A stretch of DNA of 64,000 nucleotides from positions 496,001-560,000 of the forward strand of contig NZ_JAFKOH010000001.1 in NCBI RefSeq assembly GCF_017303375.1, given 5' to 3'. The notes below the pieces were generated by a model. It saw nothing but the letters and a program-made list of their open reading frames with translations, had not been told where the DNA came from and made no database searches. Shown here piece after piece: positions 29,328 through 37,396 of the stretch; the stretch's first letter is position 1, and every line of letters begins with the position of its first letter. Made by a program: the position numbers and the translations under genes. Source of the stretch: Bacillus sp. NTK074B (GTDB lineage Bacteria > Bacillota > Bacilli > Bacillales > Bacillaceae_B).

Positions 29328-30240
29328 GCACGACCTCTCCTGTAATTTCGAGGAATCTGTCTTCCAATGTCTTGGCTACCGGCATCACGCTGTATATAGG
29401 TACATCGGCTCCTACAAGTTCCTTGACCACTTCCGGCACTTGTTCTTTGGTAAGGGCAACCTGCACCTGAGACCCTTGGGCTTCGTACTTGATGCCTGGA
29501 TCATACGTGTTTAGAACTGTTTTAAATTTATCCACATCATTGATTTCAAAGTGATATACCTGTTCAGATCCTTCTACAAAGTCCCTTACTTGCTGCACAT
29601 CAACAAGCTTTCCAGATTGAATGATCCCGATCCGGTCACACATCATTTCCATTTCGGATAAAAGATGACTCGATACGATCACTGCCATGCCCTCTTCCTC
29701 GGCGAGCTTTCTGATATACGCTCGAATTTCACGGATTCCCGCTGGATCCAGACCGTTTGTCGGTTCATCAAGAATAAGCAGCTTCGGTTTATGAAGGAGA
29801 CATTGGGCAAGACCGAGACGCTGTCTCATTCCTAGAGAGTACGTTTTCACCTTATCATTGATTCTGTCCGTCAGGCCGACCAGTTCGATGACTTTTTTCA
29901 TTCGTTCATCGGTAATTCCTTTTTGCATGCGGGCGAAGTGCTTTAAGTTCTGATACCCTGACATGAACTTATAAAGCTCAGGATTTTCGACAATTGCCCC
30001 TACGTCCTTGATCGCACCTTCAAAGTCTTTCTTGATGCTCTTCCCGGAAATCAGGACATCTCCTTTTGAACTATTCATCAATCCTACAATCATACGGATG
30101 GTCGTCGTTTTCCCCGCTCCATTTGGTCCAAGGAAGCCGAATACCTCCCCTTCATAAACGTCAAATGTTAAATGATCAATGATCGTCTTGCCTTTGATGA
30201 CTTTGGTTACATCCTTTAATTCCACAACCGTCTTCATCAT
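29320..30240 (-). CDS. ABC transporter ATP-binding protein (pairs with the ABC-2 permease)
   Basis: A 306-residue ATPase. [20 protein letters not shown] is followed by Walker [16 protein letters not shown] near 37, the signature [13 protein letters not shown] near 135, Walker [16 protein letters not shown] near 155 and the H-loop [10 protein letters not shown] near 190. A C-terminal extension of about 80 residues is typical of drug/bacteriocin-export ATPases. ATG at 30240 overlaps the preceding stop in ATGATGA; a further open stretch upstream lies wholly inside the previous gene and is rejected. Confidence 0.88.
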   Translation of the reverse strand: MMKTVVELKDVTKVIKGKTIIDHLTFDVYEGEVFGFLGPNGAGKTTTIRMIVGLMNSSKGDVLISGKSIKKDFEGAIKDVGAIVENPELYKFMSGYQNLKHFARMQKGITDERMKKVIELVGLTDRINDKVKTYSLGMRQRLGLAQCLLHKPKLLILDEPTNGLDPAGIREIRAYIRKLAEEEGMAVIVSSHLLSEMEMMCDRIGIIQSGKLVDVQQVRDFVEGSEQVYHFEINDVDKFKTVLNTYDPGIKYEAQGSQVQVALTKEQVPEVVKELVGADVPIYSVMPVAKTLEDRFLEITGEVVHA

Positions 30241-30947
30241 TTCATCTTCCCTTCTGATTTTGTCATCTTCTTCAACCACCGCAGGACCGATAAGCCTTCT
30301 GATTCTCTCAGCTCTTCTACTTGGCAATGGCCTTTTATGTCTCCATCCAAAATGATAATCGCTTCATCCAGGATTGCTTCGATTTCGTCAATTTCATGAG
30401 TGGCAATGATGACGGTTTGATTTCCGAAATCAATATAGGATAAGAGACCTTTTACGATCGTATCCCTCACCATTGGATCAAGACCCGAGAACGGTTCATC
30501 AAGAAGGAGCACTTCCGTGTTCCGGGACAATGCTAACACGAGCTTCAGTCTGCCCCTCTTCCCTTTGGATAAATGCTTGATCTTCTTCCCACTGTCCAGT
30601 TCCATGAATGCAACCAGTTCCTTCGCTCTCCCTGGATCGAAATCAGGAAATTGAGAGGCGTAAAATCGGAGCATCCCCTCAACGGTGAAAGCTTCATAAA
30701 ACATATCCAATTCTGTCAAATAGGCGACTTCACTGGCAACTTTCCGGGTGACGGGTTTCCCGTTCAAGGTGACTGATCCTGCGTTTGGCAGTACAAGCCC
30801 CGCAACCATCTTTAATGTGGTGGATTTCCCGCTTCCGTTCGGACCAAGAAGACCATAGATCTTCCCTTTTTCAAATTGAAAGGAAGTATCATTCAATGCC
30901 GTTTCATTTCCGTATTTTTTGGTGACACCTTCAAATTTCACAACCAT
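30237..30947 (-). CDS. ABC transporter ATP-binding protein (YtrB-like)
   Basis: A 236-residue ATPase, shorter than its downstream neighbour. It has Walker [16 protein letters not shown] near 34, Walker [14 protein letters not shown] near 148 and the H-loop [10 protein letters not shown] near 183. The signature reads [10 protein letters not shown] instead of LSGGQ, as in the YtrB-like group that sits beside YtrA regulators. It follows the GntR gene by 2 nt. Its membrane partner could be the 259-residue protein at 31327, since the other permease is coupled to the other ATPase; that pairing is inference. Confidence 0.85.
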   Translation of the reverse strand: MVVKFEGVTKKYGNETALNDTSFQFEKGKIYGLLGPNGSGKSTTLKMVAGLVLPNAGSVTLNGKPVTRKVASEVAYLTELDMFYEAFTVEGMLRFYASQFPDFDPGRAKELVAFMELDSGKKIKHLSKGKRGRLKLVLALSRNTEVLLLDEPFSGLDPMVRDTIVKGLLSYIDFGNQTVIIATHEIDEIEAILDEAIIILDGDIKGHCQVEELRESEGLSVLRWLKKMTKSEGKMK

Positions 30948-30949
30948 CT

Positions 30950-31324
30950 CTATTCCTCCCCTCTTTGACCAAGGTACTTCTCAACACCTTGGATCATCTG
31001 CTCTTTTGTCAGACCCAGTTCTTTCATATTTCGAATGAAAGACTCGATCACTTCCCTCTGGACCTTTTCATTCAGTACGGCCAGTACTTCTTCCCTTTCC
31101 GTCACAAATGTACCCTGTCCTCTCCTTGTCTCCACAATGTCCATCCTTTCCAACTCACTGTATGTCCTTTGAACCGTATTCGGATTCACTCCGGATTGAA
31201 CGGCCATTTCCCGGACAGAAGGCAGTTTATCACCCGGAGATAATTCCTTCCTGACGATTTCACGAATGATGCGATCGGCTATTTGAATGTATATCGGCTT
31301 GGAGGCTGTATATTCTTCTGTCAT
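30950..31324 (-). CDS. GntR family transcriptional regulator (YtrA subfamily)
   Basis: A 124-residue regulator. The N-terminal winged HTH covers about 10-78 ([55 protein letters not shown]), followed by a short helical tail of 45 residues for dimerisation. That small size marks the YtrA group, which controls ABC operons. A palindrome overlapping the operon promoter (32132-32157) is the likely autoregulatory operator. Inducers of such regulators are often wall-active antibiotics, but none is known here. Confidence 0.9.
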   Translation of the reverse strand: MTEEYTASKPIYIQIADRIIREIVRKELSPGDKLPSVREMAVQSGVNPNTVQRTYSELERMDIVETRRGQGTFVTEREEVLAVLNEKVQREVIESFIRNMKELGLTKEQMIQGVEKYLGQRGEE

Positions 31325-31326
31325 AG

Positions 31327-32106
31327 CTACACCTCAACCTTGCGATCCAGCAATCTGCAGGAAATGATAAATACAATGACCACGATCATTCCTTCAAACA
31401 AGAAGGGCAGGATCGGCAATGGAATCATATCCAGATTAAAACCGGCATTCGTCTCATTCGCATTCACCGAAAAAAAGAAGCCCGAACTTACCTTTACGGT
31501 GAATTTTTCAAAGAAAAGCTTCTCCACCCAATCGATGCTCATCAGGAAGGCCACGAGACTTTGATACAAAATAATGAACCCTGCAATGAAGAGCCACCGT
31601 ATATGCTTAATGGAAGGATACTTTGAGAGGGAATGATAGAATGTCCACAGGAATATCCCCCAGCCTGAAAAGTAAAGGCCACCTATTGTCACTCCCAGAT
31701 TAAACAGGATCCCCTCTTTTATCGGCCAATAGGAAAATAGGGAGTCATCGGGATAAAGGAACATCATCAAAACGCCCAATGCATCCACCAATAATAGTGA
31801 CAATGTGGAATAAAGAAAAGCGATGATCACCTTCGGAAATAAAAGCATAAACCCGCTGTGGGGACTGTGGAGCCATAGCTGTGTCTTTCCTTCCAAGCGA
31901 AGCATGGAATATACCATCCCTGGAAGAAAGGCAAAGTGAAACACTCCCATCATGATTAGAAATAATTGAGTTACACCCGGTTCGTGGATATAGTTTCCAA
32001 TCACCAAACCAATGATAAAGATCAATAAAATGATGGCAATCCAACCATAAAACCAAATACTCGAGGTTTTAAAGTCTTTCCAGAGAAGACCTTTAAATGC
32101 ATTCAT
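31327..32106 (-). CDS. Six-helix membrane protein of the GntR-ABC cassette
   Basis: A 259-residue integral membrane protein, not firmly recognised. Hydrophobic segments are near 17-40 (YGWIAIILLIFIIGLVIG), 50-70, 88-115, 130-155, 165-185 and 230-252. It opens MNAFKGLLWKDFKTSSIW, a basic-aromatic start common in ABC-2 type permeases. First gene of a five-gene operon and 2 nt before the GntR gene. Probably the membrane half for the YtrB-like ATPase. Confidence 0.75.
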   Translation of the reverse strand: MNAFKGLLWKDFKTSSIWFYGWIAIILLIFIIGLVIGNYIHEPGVTQLFLIMMGVFHFAFLPGMVYSMLRLEGKTQLWLHSPHSGFMLLFPKVIIAFLYSTLSLLLVDALGVLMMFLYPDDSLFSYWPIKEGILFNLGVTIGGLYFSGWGIFLWTFYHSLSKYPSIKHIRWLFIAGFIILYQSLVAFLMSIDWVEKLFFEKFTVKVSSGFFFSVNANETNAGFNLDMIPLPILPFLFEGMIVVIVFIISCRLLDRKVEV

Positions 32107-32131
32107 GGTTACACTCCTCCGTAACGTGATT

Positions 32132-32157
32132 TAGTGTTCTAGTTAGATAGTACACTA
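32132..32157 (-). promoter_or_regulatory. Palindromic operator of the GntR-ABC operon
   Basis: A 26-bp palindrome: TAGTGT-N-CTA, six bases, TAG-N-ACACTA. It covers the -10 region of the operon promoter and lies 26 nt before the first gene, the classic place for YtrA-type autorepression. Confidence 0.75.
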
Positions 32158-32176
32158 TGACGCATCTGGAGGTCAA
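32147..32176 (-). promoter_or_regulatory. SigA promoter of the GntR-ABC operon
   Basis: TTGACC (32171-32176), 18 nt, TACTAT (32147-32152) on the minus strand. The -10 lies inside the palindromic operator. Confidence 0.65.
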
Positions 32177-32285
32177 TCCTTTTTTACCCATTAATAGGAT
32201 TATTTATACTATGTAAAAAAGTTGACCAGGCCAAGTCTGGTTCAGGTACAACTTCACCGCCAGTCATTGGGGGCGTAAATAACAA

Positions 32286-32317
32286 AAGGACCGAACCCTC
32301 ACCGGGATTCGGTCCTT
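32286..32317 (-). terminator. Terminator after tcdA
   Basis: AAGGACCGAA and TTCGGTCCTT form a 10-bp stem around a 12-nt loop, with TTTTGTT following on the minus strand, 5 nt after the tcdA stop. Confidence 0.8.
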
Positions 32318-32321
32318 ACGA

Positions 32322-33086
32322 TTATTTATCTTTAACCCTTTTGATTTCGATGTCTTTCAACAGCTGGTTCATCACATGACTTGCTGCAATCAGACCAGCT
32401 ACTGAAGGAACGAATGCATTGGAAGAGGGTGGAAGCTGGGCTTTACGGATCTTTGCGTCATCCTTCCCTACTTCCTTCCTTATCTCTTCACGGATGACGA
32501 TGGGACTCTCATCAGAGAATACAACCGTCACACCTTTTTTGATCCCTTCTTTTTTCAGGCGTGTACGGATCACTTTTGCAATTGGATCTGTATGGGTCTT
32601 GCTGATATCAGCAATTTTGAATCGGGTCGGATCGGTTTTATTTGCCGCTCCCATGCTCGCAATTAAAGGAATGTCCCGTTTCAGACACTCCTTCATCAAA
32701 TGAATTTTATAGGAAATCGTATCAGAAGCATCTATCACATAATCCAACCCTTGATTGAAGAACTCCTCATACGTTTCTTCTGTATAGAACATCTTTAGGG
32801 CAATGACTTCACATTCCGGATTGATATCCATTATGCGGTCTCTCATCAGATCGACCTTTGGCTGACCCACTGTCGAGAGAAGTGCATGGACTTGACGATT
32901 TACGTTTGTAATATCCACATCATCTTTATCCACTAGTACAAGACGGCCTACACCTGACCGGGCTAAAGCTTCAGCTGCAAAGGAACCTACTCCCCCGATA
33001 CCAAGTACTGCCACCGTACTATTTTTAAGGGTTTGAAGACCTTCCTTACCGATCGCTAGTTCGTTTCGTGAAAACTGGTGTAGCAA
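32322..33086 (-). CDS. tcdA: tRNA threonylcarbamoyladenosine dehydratase TcdA (YrvM), TTG start
   Basis: Cyclises t6A37 of ANN-decoding tRNAs to the hydantoin form ct6A in an ATP-dependent E1-like reaction. The 254-residue protein has MLHQFSRNELAIGKEG, the nucleotide site VAVLGIGGVGSFAAEALARSG near 27, DKDDVDITNVNRQ near 56, and YVIDASDTISYKIHL near 111. The TTG at 33086 (TTG CTA CAC) gives the normal length and has GGAG about 10 nt upstream; an upstream ATG would overlap that site. Confidence 0.9.
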   Translation of the reverse strand: MLHQFSRNELAIGKEGLQTLKNSTVAVLGIGGVGSFAAEALARSGVGRLVLVDKDDVDITNVNRQVHALLSTVGQPKVDLMRDRIMDINPECEVIALKMFYTEETYEEFFNQGLDYVIDASDTISYKIHLMKECLKRDIPLIASMGAANKTDPTRFKIADISKTHTDPIAKVIRTRLKKEGIKKGVTVVFSDESPIVIREEIRKEVGKDDAKIRKAQLPPSSNAFVPSVAGLIAASHVMNQLLKDIEIKRVKDK

Positions 33087-33222
33087 AATAATCAACTCCA
33101 TTATAAGTATTCAACTAGGTTTATACTGAATTAGAATAAAGGAAAGGGGGCAGAAAATCAATATGAAATGATGTCCTTCTCTTTCATTTACCCCATTTAA
33201 AGTAGATTTAGTCCCAACAAAA

Positions 33223-33248
33223 AAGCCAGGCGCCTATGAGCCTGACTT
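33223..33248 (-). terminator. Terminator downstream of 6S RNA
   Basis: On the minus strand AAGTCAGGC and GCCTGGCTT (one mismatch) form a hairpin followed by TTTTTTG. It lies about 35 nt beyond the predicted closing stem of 6S RNA. Confidence 0.7.
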
Positions 33249-33280
33249 TTCATTCTATGAGATCTTCATTAACATATCAT

Positions 33281-33485
33281 GATTGGACGAGTCCCAATCG
33301 TGCCGTCGCCATCATTTCCTTCGTTTTGAACCCGCTCTCGGCAGGTGGGTGCTTTATCCCACTATTTGTTAGTCCCCGGCACGGGGCATGAACGCCTAGC
33401 AGAAACATCAAGCTCCCAAAGTTTGAAGTGTTCGGTCAAAACTGTTAGGTAAAAACGTCGCACACATCAGGACTCGTTTGTGATT
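33281..33485 (-). ncRNA. bsrA: 6S RNA (6S-1/BsrA type)
   Basis: About 205 nt between tcdA and aspS, the same location as bsrA in B. subtilis. On the minus strand ACGAGTCCTGATGTG near the 5' end pairs with GGGACTCGT near the 3' end to close the molecule. The middle holds conserved blocks such as TTTTGACCGAACA, GTGGGATAAA, CACCCACCTG and GTTCAAAACGAA. No ORF covers it. 6S RNA mimics an open promoter, binds RNA polymerase-SigA and serves as a template for short product RNAs in outgrowth. The ends are estimates. Confidence 0.85.
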
Positions 33486-33491
33486 GTCTAA

Positions 33492-33520
33492 ATAATATCA
33501 TATCACCATGAGTATTTCAA
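33492..33520 (-). promoter_or_regulatory. SigA promoter of 6S RNA
   Basis: TTGAAA (33515-33520), 17 nt, TATTAT (33492-33497). The predicted start near 33485 agrees with the folded 5' end. Confidence 0.75.
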
Positions 33521-33546
33521 CGAAGGGCCACCGGTATTTACTTACA

Positions 33547-35316
33547 TTATTCTACATCGAGCGACAAAGATAATTCTTTTAATTGTGCTTCACTTACTCC
33601 CCCTGGAGCGTCAGTGAGTACACAGCTTGCGCTCGCCGTTTTCGGGAAGGCAATCGTATCGCGAAGATTCGTGCGTCCGGACAAAAGCATCACCAACCGG
33701 TCAAGTCCCAAGGCAATTCCACCGTGTGGAGGCGTTCCGTATTCAAAAGCCTCTAATAAGAAACCGAATTGCTCTTCCGCCTCTTCCTTGGAGAATCCAA
33801 GTACTTTGAACATTTTCTCCTGAATGTCACGCTCATAAATCCGGAGTGATCCTCCCCCAAGTTCGTATCCATTCAGTACCAGGTCATATGCTTCTGCACG
33901 AACCGCTGCCGGGTCTGTTTCGAAGAGTTGTATGTCTTCCTTCACAGGCATCGTGAACGGATGATGGGCAGCGTAGTAACGGTTCTCACCTTCATCAAAC
34001 TCAAGAAGCGGCCAGTCTGTCACCCACAGGAAGTTGAATTTCGTTTCATCGATCAGCTTCAATTCTTTTCCTAATTTCAAGCGAAGGGCACCAAGGGCAT
34101 CGGCCACGACAGATTTCTTATCAGCAACGAATAGTAGTAAGTCTCCTGCTTCTGCATCTGCTGACGTTGAAATTGCCGACGCATCTTCTTCCGTCACAAA
34201 TTTCGAGATCGGTCCTTTCAAGCCTTCTTCTTCTACTTTCAACCAGGCTAATCCCTTTGCCCCATAACGGGAAACAAATTCTGTCAATCCATCAATATCT
34301 TTACGGGAATACTGGGATGCCCCGCCTTTGACATTGATCAGTTTCACCTGACCACCGTTCGCGACTGCCCCTGCGAAAACTTTGAAACCTGATTCCTTCA
34401 CGATTTCTGATACATTGATCAGTTCCATCCCGAAACGGGTGTCCGGTTTGTCTGATCCATAACGGCTCATGGCATCGTCATACGTCATTCTTGGGATTGG
34501 TAATGAAACGTTGACTTCTTTTACATCGCTCATCAGCTTTTTCATCATGTCTTCCACAAGTGAGATGATTTCTTCTTTATCCATAAAGCTCATTTCCATA
34601 TCGATCTGAGTGAATTCAGGTTGACGATCCGCACGAAGGTCTTCATCACGGAAGCAGCGGGCGATTTGATAATAACGGTCGAAGCCGGACACCATCAAGA
34701 GCTGCTTGAAGATTTGCGGTGACTGAGGCAGCGCATAAAATTCACCTTTATGAACGCGGCTCGGAACCAGATAATCACGCGCCCCTTCAGGCGTACTTTT
34801 GGTTAAGATCGGTGTTTCCACATCCAAAAACCCGTTATTGTTCAAGAAATTCCGGAAAGAAGTCGTGACATTGTGACGCATCTTGAACGTTTCCATCATC
34901 GCCGGACGTCGAAGATCCACATAACGATATTTCAATCGGACGTCTTCTGACACTTCCATTTGATCATCGATCATGAATGGTGGCGTTTTGGCTTCATTGA
35001 TGATTTCGACCTCATCTGCATGGATTTCCACCTTACCTGTCTTCAGGTTAGGATTCACCGTTCCTTCTCCCCTTGCCACAACCGTACCAGTCACACTGAG
35101 GACATATTCATTACGGATTTTTTCCGCAAGAGCGAGTGCCTCCCCTGATAAATCGGGATTGAACACGACCTGGACGATTCCCTCCCTGTCACGAAGGTCG
35201 ATGAAGATAAGTCCTCCCAAGTCCCTTCTTTTTTGTACCCATCCTTTGATCGTGATTTTTTCACCGATGTACGATTCTGTTATGTCTCCACAATACGCCG
35301 TTCTTTTTGTCATCAT
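33547..35316 (-). CDS. aspS: Aspartyl-tRNA synthetase
   Basis: Charges tRNA-Asp. The 589-residue bacterial-type enzyme has an N-terminal OB anticodon-binding domain ([23 protein letters not shown]), class II motif 2 ([23 protein letters not shown] near 212), a GAD insertion domain (about 285-415) and motif 3 [13 protein letters not shown] near 535. Second gene of the hisS-aspS operon, 28 nt after hisS, and so under the hisS T-box. Whether it also charges tRNA-Asn depends on other genes. Confidence 0.97.
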   Translation of the reverse strand: MMTKRTAYCGDITESYIGEKITIKGWVQKRRDLGGLIFIDLRDREGIVQVVFNPDLSGEALALAEKIRNEYVLSVTGTVVARGEGTVNPNLKTGKVEIHADEVEIINEAKTPPFMIDDQMEVSEDVRLKYRYVDLRRPAMMETFKMRHNVTTSFRNFLNNNGFLDVETPILTKSTPEGARDYLVPSRVHKGEFYALPQSPQIFKQLLMVSGFDRYYQIARCFRDEDLRADRQPEFTQIDMEMSFMDKEEIISLVEDMMKKLMSDVKEVNVSLPIPRMTYDDAMSRYGSDKPDTRFGMELINVSEIVKESGFKVFAGAVANGGQVKLINVKGGASQYSRKDIDGLTEFVSRYGAKGLAWLKVEEEGLKGPISKFVTEEDASAISTSADAEAGDLLLFVADKKSVVADALGALRLKLGKELKLIDETKFNFLWVTDWPLLEFDEGENRYYAAHHPFTMPVKEDIQLFETDPAAVRAEAYDLVLNGYELGGGSLRIYERDIQEKMFKVLGFSKEEAEEQFGFLLEAFEYGTPPHGGIALGLDRLVMLLSGRTNLRDTIAFPKTASASCVLTDAPGGVSEAQLKELSLSLDVE

Positions 35317-35344
35317 ATTCTCCTCCTTGTCGAATCAACCGTTT

Positions 35345-36619
35345 CTATTTACCGAGCTTGCTTTTCATTTTGTCAACAAAGTGATCAAGGCTGACTTCTT
35401 CCTGCTCACCTGTAGACATATCTTTCACATTGATTTTATTCTCCTGTAGCTCGTTGTCACCGATCACAGCTACATATTTTGCTTCATACCGGTCAGCTGC
35501 CTTGAATTGCCCTTTTACCTTGCGATCCAGATAATCTTTCTCTGAAGAAATTCCGGCCGATCTTAAATCGTGAAGGAGCTTTACGGAATGATTCTTAGCT
35601 TCATCCCCGAGAGATACGATAAAGCATTCGACCCCATGCTCAATTGGGAGCTCCAGCCCTTCTGCTTCCAATGCGGAAAGGAGCCTTTCGATACTAAAGG
35701 CAAATCCGATTCCGGGTGTTTCAGGACCGCCGATCATTTCGACGAGGCCGTTGTAGCGTCCACCTCCGCATAGCGTCGTAATCGCTCCAAACCCTTCTGC
35801 ATCACTCATGATTTCGAATGCCGTGTGGTTATAGTAGTCCAGTCCCCGAACAAGGGTCGGATCGACGACAAACTGAACGTCCATATCTGAAAGGTGAGTT
35901 TGTACTTTTTCAAAATAATGCTTTGATTCGTCATTCAAGTAAGCAAGGATCGATGGTGCCGTAGACATCAGTTCGTGGTCACGGTCCTTCTTACAATCAA
36001 GGATTCGCAATGGATTCTTCTCTAATCGATTCTGACAATCCCCGCAGAATTCATCGATTCTCGGTTTGAAATGATTGATCAGTGCCTCTCTGTGTGCATG
36101 TCTGCTTCCGGCATCCCCAAGACTGTTGATGACTAGCTTTAACTTCGACAGACCCAATTTCTTATATATCCCCATTGCGAGTGATATCACTTCAGCATCG
36201 ATTGCGGGATCTTCACTTCCGAGAGCCTCGACACCAAACTGAACAAATTGACGGTACCTGCCGGCTTGTGGCCGCTCATAACGGAACATAGGTCCCGAAT
36301 AGAAGAGCTTCGTCGGCTGATTCGGGTGCCCGAACATTTTATTCCCTACAAAGGAACGGACGACAGATGCGGTGCCTTCAGGGCGGAGCGCCAGGCTTCT
36401 TCCTCCGCGGTCCTCGAACATATACATTTCTTTTTGGACGATGTCCGTTGTATCCCCCACTCCACGTGTAAATAATTCACTTGCCTCGAAAATAGGGGTG
36501 CGGATTTCTTTATACTGATAGTTGTAGCAAAGGGTCTTTGCCACTTCCTCTACATACTGCCATTTTTCCACTTCACCGGGCAGAATGTCCTGTGTACCTC
36601 TTGGAATCTGAATGGACAA
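35345..36619 (-). CDS. hisS: Histidyl-tRNA synthetase
   Basis: Charges tRNA-His. The 424-residue class II enzyme has [10 protein letters not shown] at the start, motif 2 [24 protein letters not shown] near 107, His-specific [13 protein letters not shown] near 261 and GGGRYNGL near 286. The C-terminal anticodon domain is about 330-424. The ATG has AAGGAGG 9-10 nt upstream. It is preceded by a T-box leader. Confidence 0.97.
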   Translation of the reverse strand: MSIQIPRGTQDILPGEVEKWQYVEEVAKTLCYNYQYKEIRTPIFEASELFTRGVGDTTDIVQKEMYMFEDRGGRSLALRPEGTASVVRSFVGNKMFGHPNQPTKLFYSGPMFRYERPQAGRYRQFVQFGVEALGSEDPAIDAEVISLAMGIYKKLGLSKLKLVINSLGDAGSRHAHREALINHFKPRIDEFCGDCQNRLEKNPLRILDCKKDRDHELMSTAPSILAYLNDESKHYFEKVQTHLSDMDVQFVVDPTLVRGLDYYNHTAFEIMSDAEGFGAITTLCGGGRYNGLVEMIGGPETPGIGFAFSIERLLSALEAEGLELPIEHGVECFIVSLGDEAKNHSVKLLHDLRSAGISSEKDYLDRKVKGQFKAADRYEAKYVAVIGDNELQENKINVKDMSTGEQEEVSLDHFVDKMKSKLGK

Positions 36620-36660
36620 GGTGATTTCCTCCTTCTATCGTGAACGAATATATGTAAATA

Positions 36661-36932
36661 AAAAAAGCCCTCGTCCCTTGTATCATATACAAGGGACGAG
36701 AGCTGTTATTCCCGTGGTGCCACCCTAATTGAAGTCTAATAAGACTTCCACTTAGCCAGTTAACGCCTGGTACGTTCTTCTCCTACTAACCATACGTTTT
36801 CAGAGAGAAACCTCCTGAGTGTTCATTCACTAAGTCACATTGTAGAAATGCTCTCAGCCAAGGCATTTCCTCTCTTTACACGTGGGGTGTTAGCTACTAT
36901 GCTCGATCAACGGTTTTTAATGTTATTTTATT
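36661..36932 (-). promoter_or_regulatory. T-box riboswitch leader of hisS-aspS
   Basis: Antiterminator core AGGGTGGCACCACGGG lies at 36711-36726. The terminator (AGCTCTCGTCCCTTG ... CAAGGGACGAGGGCT, then T-run) is at 36661-36704. In stem I the AGTA motif is followed by GCTAACAC, which pairs with GTGACTTAGT. The specifier side then reads GAATGAACACTC (36817-36828). The triplets CAC (His, 36819-36821) and AAC (Asn, 36821-36823) are available; the Asp triplet GAC is not. The exact specifier is therefore unclear. Confidence 0.88.
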
Positions 36933-36938
36933 TCTATA

Positions 36939-36967
36939 ATGATACGGTTGCCTTAAGTCCATGTCAA
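36939..36967 (-). promoter_or_regulatory. SigA promoter of hisS-aspS
   Basis: TTGACA (36962-36967), 17 nt, TATCAT (36939-36944). The predicted start near 36932 is the T-box 5' end. Confidence 0.75.
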
Positions 36968-36986
36968 GAGGTTAAAGAAAATTTCA

Positions 36987-37163
36987 TCAGGATCTCTCCA
37001 TTTTCTTTTTTAACAGCTTGACTTCCCGTAAAGACAATCCGAATTCGGAAGCAAGCTCCACGTTCAGGGCATCTTTCTCTCGTTCTAAAAACTGATGAAA
37101 ATCAACTCCAAACAACTGGTTGTCACCATTTGCGTTCATGAATCCTTTTTCACTTGACCTCAT
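36987..37163 (-). CDS. Small conserved protein of unknown function (YrzK-like)
   Basis: A 58-residue protein starting MRSSEKGFMNANGDNQLFG and ending FGLSLREVKLLKKKMERS. The C-terminal half (about 22-55, FHQFLEREKDALNVELASEFGLSLREV) looks like one helix followed by a helix-turn-helix-like unit, reminiscent of sigma region 4, but it is too short for a sigma factor. AAGGAAGAG lies 5-8 nt before the ATG. A small gene at this place next to hisS also exists in B. subtilis (yrzK); that correspondence is from memory. Confidence 0.6.
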   Translation of the reverse strand: MRSSEKGFMNANGDNQLFGVDFHQFLEREKDALNVELASEFGLSLREVKLLKKKMERS

Positions 37164-37396
37164 GTCTAACTCTTCCTTTCAAAAAAACATTCCTACTGTT
37201 ATCATTTCCAATTACCTATTTTTTTTTCGTTTTAGAGGAATTTAATTTTTTTTATCGTAATAGAACCATAAGGATTTTTGAAAGTAAGAAATAAATTCCA
37301 TTTTTCTCAAGAGTAATGCAAGTGGCGTTCAACAACTGAGGGGGCAAATCCGATATTACTATAGGGGGTGCTTGAATCATACTGGAGGTGAAGAAG

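Noticed and set aside
28795-29514. 239-codon plus-strand frame opposite the ABC permease and ATPase
   Set aside because: Antisense to two well-supported overlapping genes; no domain or start signal.
30241-30327. 29-codon N-terminal extension of the second ABC ATPase
   Set aside because: It lies wholly inside the previous ATPase gene; the ATG in the ATGATGA overlap is the coupled start.
33547-35316. Possibility that aspS is a fragment or pseudogene because of the long gap behind it
   Set aside because: All class II motifs and the GAD domain are present and the length (589) is normal; the gap is filled by 6S RNA.
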